Counted from the stretch's first letter, positions 25,621-38,459 are shown. The stretch is 64,000 nucleotides of DNA from Circinella minor (GCA_016758965.1 JAEPRB010000033.1:186001-250000), one strand, 5' to 3'. Notes: generated by a model from the letters alone, not told the origin. Made by a program: numbers and translations.

Positions 25621-27239
25621 TTATTCAAAAGTGTTTGTGTATATAACTTCGGGTTGTTTGAAGCCATTAAATTTCGAGGCAGCACAAATTGTATATGCGC
25701 CCATATTTTCCCAGTAAATCCAATCGCCATCGTTTAAAACAGGTAAATTAGCCTCTTTGGCAAGGCAATCGATTGAATCACATGTAGGGCCCCAGATACT
25801 GCTATTAAATGTTCTTTCGTCGCCATTAATTGCAATATCATCATTCTTATCATCAAAAGTTAAATTGCCACCGCGCGACAGAACTTTTGGATGTACCACT
25901 TGATGATCGAACAAGATACAGTTGAATGAACCATACATACCATCATTTACATAATCTATTCAATAAAGGTGTGTTTCCGTTAGTTTTATATTGTTAATAG
26001 GCAAATATATAAATAGACAGACATTAAGGTTAACTTACACATATATTGGGTCTCATTCTCTTCAGTAACAACGGTTCTACGACCAATCACATGAGTACAT
26101 ACGGTGAATGCGGAAGCAACATAATAGCGACCAGGCTCAGCAATGACACGCACATCTGAAGGAAACATGGCATCTACTGCGGGACCAAGAACAGCTGCGA
26201 TTTTTTCAAATGTGATGCCATCTGTAACATCGCCTGAAGGAAAACCACCTCCAACATCCAACATATTGAATTTAAAACCCATAGCTTCACCTTGATCAAA
26301 TGCCCAGCGTGCACGGACCACTGCATCAGCAAATGAATTTTCATCCAAACATCCAGATCCAACGTGGAAACTAATTAATAATAATGGAAAAGGAAAGAAA
26401 AGACGGTGAGCAAGAGAAATTCACATGATAATACATTATTGACAAATATATATCATTAATTTGTTTACCTAACACCAACAACATTGAGATTCAATTCCTT
26501 GGCAGTTTGTAATAGATCTTTCACAGTATCCAAAGGAGCACCAAACTTTAAACCAAGTTGACATAATGATTTAGAATCATCAGTAAGAATACGTACAAGC
26601 AATTCAGCATTAGGATATAACTTTTTGATTTTGTATAATTCTTCAGCATTATCAAAAGTCATACGAGCTACATTATTTTGAGCAGCGAACCGAATAAAAC
26701 TAGCTTGTTTACAAGGGTTGGCATAGATAATACGAGATGATTCTACGCCTGAAGATAAAACTTGCTGGATTTCGGACTTGCTTGCACAATCAAAACCGAT
26801 GCCAAGTGAAGCCAATAATTTGACAACCATCGGATCGGGGTTTGACTTTACGGCTAGTATTTTTTGAAAAAAAATAGTAAAAAAAAATAATTAGTTTGAG
26901 ATCGCCACCAAGATTCCTGTGATTGATTTGATTCATGATAATAATGCTGATACAAATAAGATATGGCGGAGATGCTTTACCAAAAAAAGGTTCAATACGT
27001 GGCAATAATGCCTTCCAACGTAAATGTTGTCGATACACTTCACCCAAGTCACCAACGAAAAACGCATTTTCTTGATCGAGTTCCCATTTTTGAGTAGACA
27101 TCGCGTCCAATTTGTCTTTGATGACTTGTTTAACGCTGCGCGTATAGACAGGTTTATCTTGTAAAGGTTGTTTGTTGAACAATTTGGTTTGTGGTGTTGC
27201 TTGATCAAGCAAAACAGCGGTTTCCAATTCAGTATGCAT
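25621..27239 (-). CDS. SPE1: Ornithine decarboxylase
   Basis: Four exons on the minus strand (26981-27239, 26469-26853, 26039-26370, 25621-25955) encode 436 residues, the normal size. This PLP enzyme (fold-type III) converts ornithine to putrescine, the first step of polyamine synthesis, and works as a head-to-tail dimer in the cytosol. Key motifs are present: AVKSNPDP with the PLP-binding Lys at about residue 89; SFHVGSGC across the exon 2/3 join; the phosphate loop VGGGFPSGD; EPGRYYVASAF; WGPTCDSID with the active-site Cys contributed across the dimer; and YVNDGMYGSFNC. The protein carries a roughly 60-residue N-terminal extension before the barrel. Family members are controlled by antizyme-driven degradation and by 5' leader translation. 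The leader here is unusual (next entry). Identification is firm. Confidence 0.96.
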
Positions 27240-28092
27240 AGTGATATGTGTGTGATAGGTGTAGTATGTCAGGTAGTAGTAGTAATAATGTGTGAAAGAG
27301 TTGTGAAGAGTAAATTTAAGAAATAGTAATAAAAGAATAGAATATTATTATAAAAAGTGAATTTAAGCACAAAGAAGATTGGGATGGGTGGAGCCACGAG
27401 ATGACGATATTACGAAAAAAAAAAAAGTAAAAAAAGTATTCGGAAGGCGTCAAATAATAAACAACAGATTAATCAAAATAACCTTAAAACAGCAGAGTTT
27501 CAGGCAAGCCAAGGAGGAAAGCCCCGCCGGTTGAATAAGCTGAAAACAAGTCTGGTTTCTGAGGTCGTGATGGGCGACGACGGGTCTGACTAGGGACAGC
27601 CCGCGAAAAGCGAAAAAGATAAAAAAGTAAACAAAAATATAAGATTAGCTGAATGTACTTTGAATAAAAAGTAGTACTCCAGCAAAACACAACAAAATTT
27701 AAAGAAAAAAAGTGAAGTGTTTTTTAAGGGGTTATTAATTAGTTAGAAAAAAAGAATTAAAAAAAAGAAAAGAGAGTTCTTGAAGATGGAGGTTTTTATA
27801 ATGTGTGAGATGTGTGTGAGAGTTGTTAAAACGTAAATGAAAAACGTTGTGTAAAGAAAAGAAGAAAAAAAAAAGGTCGGAAAGGGAACTTATGAATAAA
27901 CAACTCAAAATCGAAAAAATGATGTGACTATTTTTTTTTATTTTATATGGTAAAATGTACAGTATGCAAAGAGGGAAAATTTAATTCCAAATGCCTCAAA
28001 AAAGAGAACTAAAAAAATGAGCGAAAAAAAAGGAGATAAAAGAGAGGGAGAGAGAGTCTATTATTATAATTATGCGTTCTTTTTTTTATTTA
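27240..28092 (-). promoter_or_regulatory. ATG-free leader/promoter region of ornithine decarboxylase
   Basis: This spacer between ornithine decarboxylase and the polyprenyl synthase stop contains no ATG triplet on the sense (minus) strand over its whole 853 bases. I checked every line for CAT on the plus strand. It is strongly pyrimidine-rich on the sense strand and holds one GC-rich island at about 27487-27610 inside AT-rich DNA. Both properties fit a long 5' untranslated leader kept free of upstream start codons. The island contains a 68-codon frame lacking an ATG. The transcription start is not known. Confidence 0.45.
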
Positions 28093-29764
28093 TTAATGTC
28101 GTCTAGTGAGCAATTTTTCAGTCAATTGTATTAATGCTGACCGGGCATCGGAAGGTGGCAATTTTTTGATAGCGGTTATTGCTAGGTTACAATGTTCTTC
28201 GGCCAGTGCGAGGGTCTTTTTTAATCCGTCACTTTGGTATACTAAAATTCTCGCCTAAAGTAACCAATAATATTATTAATACATCATCATTATTATTATT
28301 CCTTGTCTCTTTTTTTTCCTTTGTTTGCTTATAATACCTTTTCAACATCGCCTTCATTAGCAAATTTACGCTTGATCAGAGGTTCCAGTTCTGGAAATTC
28401 TTCCCATGCAAAAAGCACGGGAGCAGTCGCCAAACCCAGCTTGAGATCTGCTCCCGCTGGTTTACCCAAATCCGCTGCGGTTACTGTGAAATCTAACATA
28501 TCATCCACAAGCTATAATAGTAAAAGTTAATACATAATCCTATCATGATATATAAATCCAACTTGTAGATAGCAAAATACATAATACAAATATTATCATT
28601 ATTTTAATGTAGAATAGAACACTCTACCTGAAATGCAAGACCAAGATTCCGCCCAAATTGAAAAGCAATATCATTGACTTCTGATGTACAATTACCCAAT
28701 ACTGCGGATGATTTACAACTTTGTGCAATCAAACTACCCGTTTTCATATATGTCTTTTCAATATAATAATCAAACGTGATTTTGGCCTTTCCATCCTTGT
28801 CGCGTGTATTTTTCAATTGCATAAATTCGCCCTCTACCAAATTAGCTAAGCATGTTGCCATCAATTCTATACATTCTGAGTTTCGTAAACGTGCTAAAGT
28901 CAATGATGCTCTTGCAAGCAAAAAATCACCAGCTAAGACTGCCATCTTGTTACCAAAACTAGCATTTGCTGACGGCAAATTTCGGCGTGTTGCCGAAGCA
29001 TCGATCACATCGTCATGAAGCAATGAAGCAGTATGAATCATTTCTGAAATCTCGGCCAAACGTCGTTGGGTCGGTAAGATGGTGCACCCCTGATGAGTGA
29101 TGGATGGTGTATAATGGGTTTGCTGATCAAATACGCCGTCTTTCAAGATATTTTGCAATCCGTTGGAAATTGGTGTATCAATCGACCGATATTGATTTTC
29201 ATTGTGATGGGTGATATCTTTAGGTTGTGTACTTTTTTTAGGTGCTATACTGGTTGCTTGTGCAATTAACAGGACTAATAAAGGTCGGACATGTTTACCG
29301 TCAGCACTGAAATAATGTTTTGCTACTGTGTTCAAGGAAGGATGCCCACTTCCTAACAATTTGGCAATGTTGCCTTTGAGATCCCATAAATCGCGTCCAA
29401 CTAACTTTGCTGGATCAATAATAGGTTGTTGTTCTAGCTTATCAACGTCGTCTTTGACAAGACTCTGCGCTTCTCGTACAGCTTGGTTCCAAGTAGCAGC
29501 CTCTCCAGTAAATGGTACAGCATTGCCACTGTTATCAGCATGGGATGCTGTACTGTTGGGCGATTGGAAAGGCATGACAGTCGACCTCAGAGTATTATTA
29601 ATACCTTCGGCGATCTTGCTTAATGGCGATTGGTCGTCTTGTTGCTTTGCTGTTGCTGCTGCTGCTTTACTATATGCACGTGTCGTTGTTGTTGGTAGTA
29701 AGGTCCTTATACGCAACCTAGCAATACTAGGTCGCGTCGATCTTCGAGTAATCGCCAATATCAT
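28093..29764 (-). CDS. COQ1: Mitochondrial polyprenyl diphosphate synthase (ubiquinone side chain)
   Basis: Three exons on the minus strand (28628-29764, 28338-28511, 28093-28254; all phase 0) encode 490 residues. The enzyme extends isopentenyl units to a long-chain polyprenyl diphosphate for coenzyme Q. The N-terminus is Arg/Ser/Thr-rich without acidic residues (MILAITRRSTRPSIARLR...), a mitochondrial targeting type, and about 100 further low-complexity residues precede the catalytic core. The core shows GKHVRPLLVLL for substrate binding, the first Asp-rich motif LLHDDVIDASATRR (D251, D252, D255), GDFLLARA, the helix FMQLKNTRD, and the second Asp-rich motif LVDDMLDFTV...GKP at the start of exon 2. 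The last exon ends ALIQLTEKLLTRRH. Chain length cannot be read from the sequence. Confidence 0.94.
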
Positions 29765-32576
29765 TCTGTTGTTATGTTAGATACGACAAAGTAGTGGAAG
29801 TAGAAAGATAAGAAGACGAGTACTGCTCTTATGTTGAATAAGTTATTTTTGTTATTACAAAAAGTCGGGTCATTTTTCCATACTGCACTCAACCTGACCC
29901 CCTTGATAATTCCAACATTTTCGTGGCTGAGATTCTCTTTCGGGATGTGTCTCATAAGCAGATAATTCCTTTCCGTCAAGAAAAATTGTTGTCACCAGCA
30001 ACTTCATATGTATGGCTCAGCAAGCATTTCAATTGATATTCATTACCTCATAAGCTTTATCTATTTTTCTCTATAGAAAAATTACCATTTTTATCCACAC
30101 TTAAAAATACGAAAAAAAAAACCGCGATTTTTATGAGTCAAACTTGCAAATGCTCCTGAGTCTATTGCTTTATAGTATTTGTAATAAAAAAATTTATCAA
30201 CATATTATAAGTATTACTATTATCATTTAACACAAAAAAATGTCAAGAAACAAATCCAGAGTATCATCGAAGATACATAATATATCATATCATTCGAGCG
30301 ATATCTTTTCTATCATTGCAACCAATTAAAAGTACAATAGTACATTCAAAGAACCCTCCACGTTTCTTATCAGTAAAAAAAATTCGACAGATTGGATAAT
30401 AAATTCAATTGACATTTTTTATTTATTATCCTTCTAATAAAGTAATTTCTTACATACATGCTCTTGTTTTGATAATTATCTAAAGCTTTTCTGTAGTTAT
30501 AACAGTAACAATAATAAATACAAGTATTAGTCTTTCTCTGTATGAATTTAATTAGCAACCATACATATTATAGTGTACAAATAAATTGCGATTTTCTTTC
30601 TCTTCAAATTAAAAAAAGCAACATTATAACCACAGAACAATTTATCGGTCAATAACTATAATAGAAACATTTACTTGCTACTATATAACCGATAGGTAAT
30701 AGGCTTATGGTCCTATATTAGTAAATTACTAAATGCCAATAATATAGTTCCCAGTAGCAGTTTTTTACTTTATGACGTACCGATTTGTTGACTGAATTTT
30801 ATTTATATTATACGTAATGGCCTAGTAGAATTTGAGTTTTTTATAAAGACATTAAAAATAGTTACTTTTTATGACCACTCGATTGCAATGATATTTTCTA
30901 TTCAGAAAAGTTTACTTTTTTTTATCTGACAACGTTATTCCCTTTGCGGTAGTAGCGAAGAAATAAAAGATTCTTGACATGATATTATTAGATTATTGCC
31001 ACTAATTACAGCTTAAGTAATGCAACAAATTGTGTTGCTAGCTTAAAAGCGAATTAGATTTTGTTATTAGTAATAGTATCACTTTAAAAATAACATAAAG
31101 CCCAGTTATTCTCGTTATAATTATCGATAGCCCATAAATGCTTTCTTTTATTTATTTGACAAAAAGTGTAGTATAATACCAATATTTATCTAGAATTATT
31201 TTGTTCTACGTAATACAATTTTGCATCGGTGAGATTATCTTCGTTGAGATGATTCCAATTGATTTAATATTTTCATAGAGTCGAGAGATAAATGCAACGA
31301 ATACGTGCCGTTCTTTGCTATCGCAATCTTTCTATAAATTTGCTGTTAGTTCAACATTACTAATACCACAAAAAACCAAATTAACATTTCCCACTGAATG
31401 TAATTTTCTTTTACGACTTCTATGACTTTATTGTCATTTATTTTCAAAAAACCGACAAGTGTTAAGTCTTGTATAAGAGTATTTTGGTTGTTCTTTTTTT
31501 GTGCATCTTGTTGAAAACTATTAAGGGCTTTCTGATAATAAGCTTTGTATACTGACGTTGGTCGTAAATACCGATAATCAAGAAATAATGAATATTCTTT
31601 ATGGAGTTGAAACAGCCTAGAACTCTTGATATGACATGGTCTTATATACAGATAGCAGATCGAATATAAGACTGTTATTAAAGTAGTTCAAGAAACTAAT
31701 GACAGTGTTATTGTCAGAAAATAATTGCTTGACTTTTGCTGATCTAGTTTTTGGTCAAATAATATCAAGAGCCAAAAGCTTGAGATGTTTTAATTAACTT
31801 AATATATGACTGGGTTGAGACTGCTTATTACTAAATATAAAATAATGCTAAAGCTGTATACTAATTTCGTCGAAGATGATGACGCTTAACAGTAGAAATA
31901 TTGACAATGTTAGTAGAAAAATGATGATATAACCGGATGACGGTCAGTAAAATTATAAGTAGTCGTTATGGTAGATGTTAAAAGCCTGCATAGCGTATTT
32001 GTATCCACACCTTCTGCTTCTATTATTAAAATTAGTTTTCATAAATGTGGAAACTTGATATTACCCTACTGTTTTATTATATAGTAATTATTATAACATA
32101 AAGTATATTTGAAAATTGTTAAAATATGTCACTATCAAAAACGTAACTATAAATGATATAACGCCAAAAGAAGATTAGTAGTAGAGAATAATATTATAAA
32201 ATAATACTACTAGTAGTAGTACTACTACTACTACAGTGTCGTAGCCATAAATAGCAGTAGCTCTACTTTTCCTTTTTTATCCATTTGTGATACTTCTTTT
32301 GTAAACGTATTTTATTTTTATATTGCCACGTAGTTAATCCATATCACTGTCACATCATCATAATAATTATTCAAACACGTAGTCAACCCTCAGTCACGAA
32401 CACGTATATTATCATTATTAGTTTATCATATACCTTATAAGTAGTTTAGAAAATATATAAATACTCCTTCACATTTCATATAATAAAACATTATCTTTCA
32501 ACTTATACTTTATTTATTTATTATCTTTTGTTCTATTCTATTTCTAATTGGCTACGGTGTTATCCGCCAAAAATAT
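29765..32576. other. 2.8 kb AT-rich region, no gene
   Basis: Upstream DNA of COQ1 up to the LINE insertion. I found no splice-consistent reading frames on either strand. Overlapping triplet palindromes sit at 32205-32229 (see findings). Many TAGTAATA-type short repeats occur, but nothing I can classify. Confidence 0.5.
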
Positions 32577-32590
32577 ATTACGATGACATT
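32577..32590 (+). repeat. Left target-site duplication of the LINE (candidate)
   Basis: ATTACGATGACATT here matches ATTACGACGACATT at 38460-38473 with one mismatch in 14. The left copy abuts a GGGGGCTCTTTCCG start and the right copy abuts the poly(A) tail, exactly as expected for target-primed reverse transcription. Confidence 0.72.
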
Positions 32591-32706
32591 GGGGGCTCTT
32601 TCCGATTTTCAACACTTTCTGGAGAACGAACCAATCACAACCCATTATTTTGGAGTATATAACAACTACAACCACCGCAATTACACCACCAACAACAACT
32701 ACACCT

Positions 32707-34349
32707 ATGGCTTCTGAGCAGGCGTCATTCAATTTGACACCTGCTCAACATTGGCAAAATTTTCGTTCATATACGAAAGGTATCAAAGGAACGCAATTGA
32801 CTACCTTTGAAGATAAAGAGGCAAAAGCAGCAGAAAAAGTAAAAAAAATCGAAAGACAGTGGATTCGATCTGACGAAGAAAACAGTGTCTTTTTCGATTT
32901 TCGAACAATTGGTAATCAACCCCAACGTTTTATGGCACAACTCAAGCAACAATATCCGTCAGCAATCGGTCACAAAGTCGCTCCCAAGCAATTCAATGGC
33001 GCGATAGTAGCTTTTACGAACGAACAAGACAGTTTAAAAGCTTGCAACGATGGTGTTTCTTTTGAAAACAAAACCATTCTGGGTACACCAACTATAGGAG
33101 CGGAGAATGAGGTCTACAAGGTCAACTTGGAACAGTTACCCTTACTACATCAAGACCGCCTGACTCCTCTCCTTAAAAATGCTCTAGGCCTTTTTGGGAA
33201 AATTCTGCATATTGGTTTATACGTGGATCCTATTAGCACTATGTTTTATGGACGGGGATATGCTATTATTGATACCTCTACAAATGACGAAGAACCCTAT
33301 TCACCACTATGCCACGTCATTCCTTTACTTGGTAAACAAAACATTTTGGCAACATGGAGAGGAATGGAACGTCATTGTTTTTATTGTCATACACCAAAAC
33401 ATGTCATAGCCGACTGTCCAGAAATTAAAAAACTGAGCATAAAAGATCGTACCTGTCATGGATGTGGAAGTACCGATCATTTTATTCGTAAATGTCCAAA
33501 AGTAAATGATGCACGAATTGGTGATAAGCGTAAGCCAAACCAACATGGTGCCGACATCAAAGTCCAATCGGACGCCAAGGATTCTAACGATGGTGTTGAG
33601 ACTACCAAAAAACCTGGTCCTAGTTCAAGTGACGATATTATCAACATTACCGGTGACAAAAAAAAAAAAAAAATGGAGATCACCACCACAGTAACAAAAG
33701 CAGTAGCAATACAGGAGAAGAACAATGCATCGACAATAACAACAAACAAGACAATTCAATCGGTCAACACAATAACAACAACACCAAAGAAGAAAATATA
33801 AATAATGGCTTGAGTAATAACGAAACCATCAACAATAACAACACGAACGAGCAACAAACAAATAACAACAACAACATTGGAAAAGACGACCAAAAGCAAA
33901 AGGGCAATGGCAACGATAATACAACCTAAGCAACAACATCATCGTCTAAAAATACTACGGCAATTATACAGGGGAATAGCTTGCTTGACACACCTGCCTC
34001 TTCAACTACCACATCAGGTGCTACACCAACTACTAATGACATAACCTTAGAACAAACCACCGAACACGACGTTGTAAGGCAGCTAGCTACAAAAGGAAAA
34101 AAACAGCACACAAAACCCGTACCACAAATTAAACAGGTTCAAGGTCGTACTACTCAACGTCCTATTCGTGATGGTACAGAACGTGCACAACAAAAAATTA
34201 GTACTAGACGCCAAGAAAAAATGAAACAACAATCAATTGAAAGTAAATCAACATCTCACCACCCCTTACAATCTGAAACATCGCAATCACATAACATGCA
34301 TTTAGATGTATCATTTGGTTCTACAGGGGAACATGAACAGCCAAAATAA
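32707..34349 (+). pseudogene. LINE ORF1: zinc-knuckle RNA-binding protein, interrupted
   Basis: The uninterrupted frame runs from ATG 32707 to TAA at 33799-33801 (364 residues). It contains two CCHC knuckles, CFYCHTPKHVIADC (residues 224-237) and CHGCGSTDHFIRKC (250-263), typical of L1/Tad-type ORF1 nucleic-acid chaperones. At the A16 run (33658-33673) the -1 frame takes over. It is Asn/Gln-rich and continues to a TAA at 33927-33929, then stays open to TAA 34347-34349, where the tail is basic. The composition is continuous across the break, so the ancestral protein most likely extended to 34349. The two interruptions could be mutations, an assembly indel in the A run, or recoding. The 3' end overlaps the ORF2 frame by 44 bases. 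Confidence 0.75.
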
Positions 34350-37300
34350 ACACCCAACCAGAATTTTTATTATTATGACGATTAATATACCAACACCATA
34401 TATACCAATTGCTTCCCTAAACTGTCGAAGCCTCAAAAAAACAAATTCTAAAAAACATCAAACTTTTCCTCACCAAATTCGTTCGCTATCAAGTAAAATT
34501 TTAGCCTTACAAGAAACTCACACATATAATTATTTTTTACAACACAGTTTTGATTTAGCTCTCAAAGCTAAATCCAGTACATGGACACAGCATTGTGGAT
34601 TAATATCCTTTGATGCTGATCTTAAAATTCACCCTGTTTGGTCATCACTTGATGGCCGCATTTTACATGCAAAAATTTTTCACCATCAAGACCTTTTTAC
34701 ACCCATTAATGTATATGTAATATATGCGCCAGCATGCCGACAACAACGACCTGAATTCTATAATACGCTTTCAGCTTTACTACCACAACAACAACAACTA
34801 CAACGTAGCATTATACTTGGTGACTTCAACTACAATATTCACCACACCGGACCACGTACACCTAATACTGGATCATGGGTACGATGGGTGGAAACTGATT
34901 GGCATGATCCTTTTCAATTTGAGCCACTTGTTTTTGCACAAAACACCTTTTTTGGCCACCAAGGTAAATCCAAAATCGATTTTATACTTGTTTCGGGAGA
35001 TCTACTCCCTGATACAGCTTATCTACAAGTCAATTTTGTATCTCTACAAACCGACCATCACGCGGTATCAATTGGTCTTCGCCTTTTTGAACCACCATCA
35101 GGACTTGGGGTATGGCGCATGAACCCTTATCTAGCTAGAAATTCTTCTTTTGTTCATGATTTTAAAGAATTTCTTGAAGCTGGAATACATAGACTACCTG
35201 CCGATCAATCAGCTGCTTATCAGTGGGATTTTTTGAAATCTTGTATTAAATCATTTACACAATCTTATTGTCGAAAACAAGGCGCAAAAAAAAAACAACA
35301 TATGAAGTCATTACATCGATCTCACAAAATTTTCCAGCAATCGCTCCAACAACACCAACAACACCAAGCTGACAATAATTTGAATAACGATTTACACGAC
35401 GACGAATTTATTCACAACACACAACAACACATAGCTAACGTTGAACAACAAATTGATGAACACCTAGACCATGAAGGCAATATTTTAGCTCTTCGCGCAG
35501 GTATTCGCTATCGTGAAAAGGGAGAACGTTCAAACAAGTATTTCTATAATTGCCTGAAAACTCGTCAACAACGACAAATTATCACATCTCTTCGCCAATC
35601 CAATGGAACACTAGTTCGCTCAACTGATGGTCTCTTACAACGAGCATCTGAATTTTATCAACAACTATATACTGCCGATCCAGTACAATTTCAAGATATA
35701 ACCAACATTTTGGCTTATGTTCCCACTGACGTGAAATTGGGAGAAGCAGATAGGGATCAACTAACTAATGAGATCTTGGATGATGAATTAGAAACATGTC
35801 TCAAAAAATTACCTTTTCATAGTAGTCCTGGAATTGACGGTATTCCATATGCTATACTCAAGACTATTTTTGATATTTCGGCATACCGAACCCTATTCCT
35901 CCAAGTACTGAATGATGCGCTCAAATTTGGACAATACCCCAGTACCTGGCAACGTTCAATTGTTACATTATTACCAAAAAAAGGGGATTTGACTGACCTT
36001 AAAAACTGGCGACCCATCTCGCTTGCATGTGCCGATGGTAAACTCTTTACAAAAATTTTGGCCAATCGTTTTCTGTCACCTTGTCAACAACTGATTAATC
36101 ACTACCAAACCGGCTTTCTTCGCCAACGTTTCATCGCCGACAACGGTCTAGCAGCACGATTAACAATGGACATTGCACAAAAATACAATATTCCTGGAAT
36201 TGCATTATTGATCGATCAACAAAAGGCGTATGATCGTGTGCACCCATTGTATTTATGTATTATGGTATTATTTTGTTTTGGTTTTCCCACTAATTTAATT
36301 GATCATCTTTGCTCTTTATTTTTTAATACCACCTTATGCATCAACGTAAATGGACACATATCTACACCTTGCAATCAAGAAAGGGGTCTCTGTCAGGGAG
36401 ACCCCTTATCACCATTATTATTCAATCTCGCTTTAGAGCCATTACTGCAAGCAATTTTGGCTTCCAATTCAATTCAAGGTTTCTCTTTCAATAGCCCACG
36501 GCGGGTCATTCCGAATGTTCCAGATGTCATCACACCAAAATTAAAGGTGTTAGTATATGCTGATGATGTACTAATCTTTTTATCCAATCCATCAGAACTA
36601 TCAGTTCTTTTGGAATTACTCAATTTATATGGTCGGGCCTCTAATGCACAACTAAACAAGGACAAAACGGTCACTCTCTCCTTATCTGGGAAAAGACAAT
36701 TATCTTGGATCGCTGCATTGAATCGGGCTAGTATCAACGTATGGAATGATGAACACAATACCAACCCAGTTATGTACCTTGGCTATCCATTGACCCACAA
36801 CAAGACACAACTCAATACTTTTTTGAATTCAACAAAAGAAAAAATACAACAAGTTCAAATTTTATCGCAACGGTCTTTGTCAATACAAGGACGAGGTATG
36901 GTGGCTAATTCTTTACTTCTTAGTAAAATTTGGCATTCAATACGTATTCTACCTGTTACCAAAACATATCTTACACAAATCCGGTCGATTGTATATCAAT
37001 TTGTTACCAAAAAGGTGTTTCCTCCGGTTAGTAGTTTCTCCACATGTTCAAGACCAAAGAAAGAGGGTGGTGTAGCCATACTGGATCCAATGGTTCAACA
37101 TTCAGCCCTTCAACTTCGTTGGATTTTACCGCTTATTGACCATGCTGATGATAACCATTCTTTTCTGTTAGATATATTTCGTCATTGCCTCAAACTTTTT
37201 TCTGGCACAAAATCAGCGATCTACCCGATATTATTTAGTGGTTGTCGATCAACACCACTTACATCTTTTGGATGTTTTTTCAACTTCTTTCGAACTATTG

Positions 37301-38238
37301 ACACACTTGACATATCTATTGATTGGTCTCAAGTCAACCATTCTCATATTATGGATTTTTCGCTATCTACTATTGTTGTTTCCCAAGATCGCCTACCATC
37401 AAATGACTTTACTCGGTTGCTACAAAAATGGAAACAAGTCAAGATCAAAGATGGTTACTACCTTCAATATCCAGAAGGAAGACTACAAGAGCAACCTATT
37501 GGTTTCAGATCTCGTCACCGACACCTTATTACTGATTTTTTTCGGCATCGCGACCAAGGTCACTTTTCCATAAGACCTGAGTTTATATCTCTAACAAGTC
37601 GTACAGGAACAGCTGAAATACCATCAGATACTAGTGATATTATTAACTCTACGTTGTCGGATGGACTTCCAATCATCAATTTAACAAGTAAAGAATATCG
37701 ACAATGTTTTCGTCCTGCACTACATCAACTATCTGAACTATATCCTCGAGAAATCTAAGCAACATGGTCCAGATTTTGGCGTTCCTCTTTTATTCATCGA
37801 TCTCATACTATATGGTGGCGCGCACTACACAACAAAATATTGTGTCGTGACCGACTACATCGAATTATTCCTCAATTTTGTCAATCACCATTGTGCATTT
37901 TTTGTGATCAGTTGGATACTCAAGACCATTTCCTATGGGTGTGTCAAATTAAACAACAAGTCTGGCAGAGCATAGCAAACCTTTTCCTTCAACAACCAGA
38001 GCAACTCACATATGAACATATCAAGTCTTTATCTACTGCTCCACTATTACTCAAACAAGGTCTTCATTTAGACTTTGCCACTCTCATTGCTACTACTATC
38101 TTGTCTATATGGGATGGAAATTGGGGATGTGTCTTGCGACAGGAAAACTTTTGGCCCCCTAGGATCGCCGCAATAGCAACCCTTCGGTTACGGAAAATAG
38201 AATGCGAAAATCGAAATAATCACACTCATAATTCTTGA
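34306..38238 (+). pseudogene. LINE ORF2: endonuclease-reverse transcriptase with one in-frame stop
   Basis: An open frame of 1150 codons from ATG 34306 to TAA 37756-37758, after which the same frame remains open for 160 more codons to 38238. The N-terminal apurinic endonuclease shows IASLNCRSLKK (Asn39), ALQETH (Glu70), ILGDFNYN and TDHHAVSIGL. Reverse-transcriptase motifs follow in order: WRPISLACADGKLFTKILANR, TGFLRQRFIADN, ALLIDQQKAYDRV, GLCQGDPLSPLLFNLALEP and the catalytic VLVYADDVLIF (Tyr-Ala-Asp-Asp at residues 751-754). The segment after the stop carries CQSPLCIFCDQLDTQDHFLWVC, the Cys/His motif that normally closes LINE ORF2 proteins, so the stop removes an expected functional tail. 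In-frame alternatives for the start are ATG 34333 and 34375, the latter only 12 codons before the endonuclease core. Confidence 0.93.
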
Positions 38239-38459
38239 TTCATGATTTTCTTTATATCCACTTTGGTTATTACACATTTTTTATTATCTTTATTCTGTCA
38301 TAAAGGAATATTCCTTTATTCATAGTTTATTATAATTCCCCTTATTTCAATTTATCTCAATAATCATCATGTTCTCTTTTTGTTTAACTGCTATTATTTC
38401 TTATATACCAACTATCTTTTCGGGAAATAAAATGATTTTTCTTATACAAAAAAAAAAAA

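Larger units (their letters stand above)
32591..38459 (+). mobile_element. Full-length L1-type non-LTR retrotransposon (LINE)
   Basis: An element of about 5.87 kb. It begins GGGGGCTCTTTCCG, has a 116-bp leader, ORF1 with two CCHC zinc knuckles, ORF2 with an apurinic-type endonuclease, reverse transcriptase and a terminal zinc-binding motif, then a 220-bp 3' untranslated region with AATAAA (38426-38431) and a short poly(A) tail ending at 38459. A 14-bp near-identical duplication flanks it. No RNase H domain was seen after the reverse transcriptase. The architecture is L1-like, as in the Grem-LINE1 elements reported at Mucor centromeres; that kinship is inference. Both ORFs carry an in-frame TAA and ORF1 also changes frame at an A16 run, so this copy is either recently inactivated or uses recoding. 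Confidence 0.92.

Noticed and set aside
27484..27690. 68-codon minus frame in the ornithine decarboxylase leader
   Set aside because: It has no ATG and no family resemblance. It is kept only as part of the leader finding.
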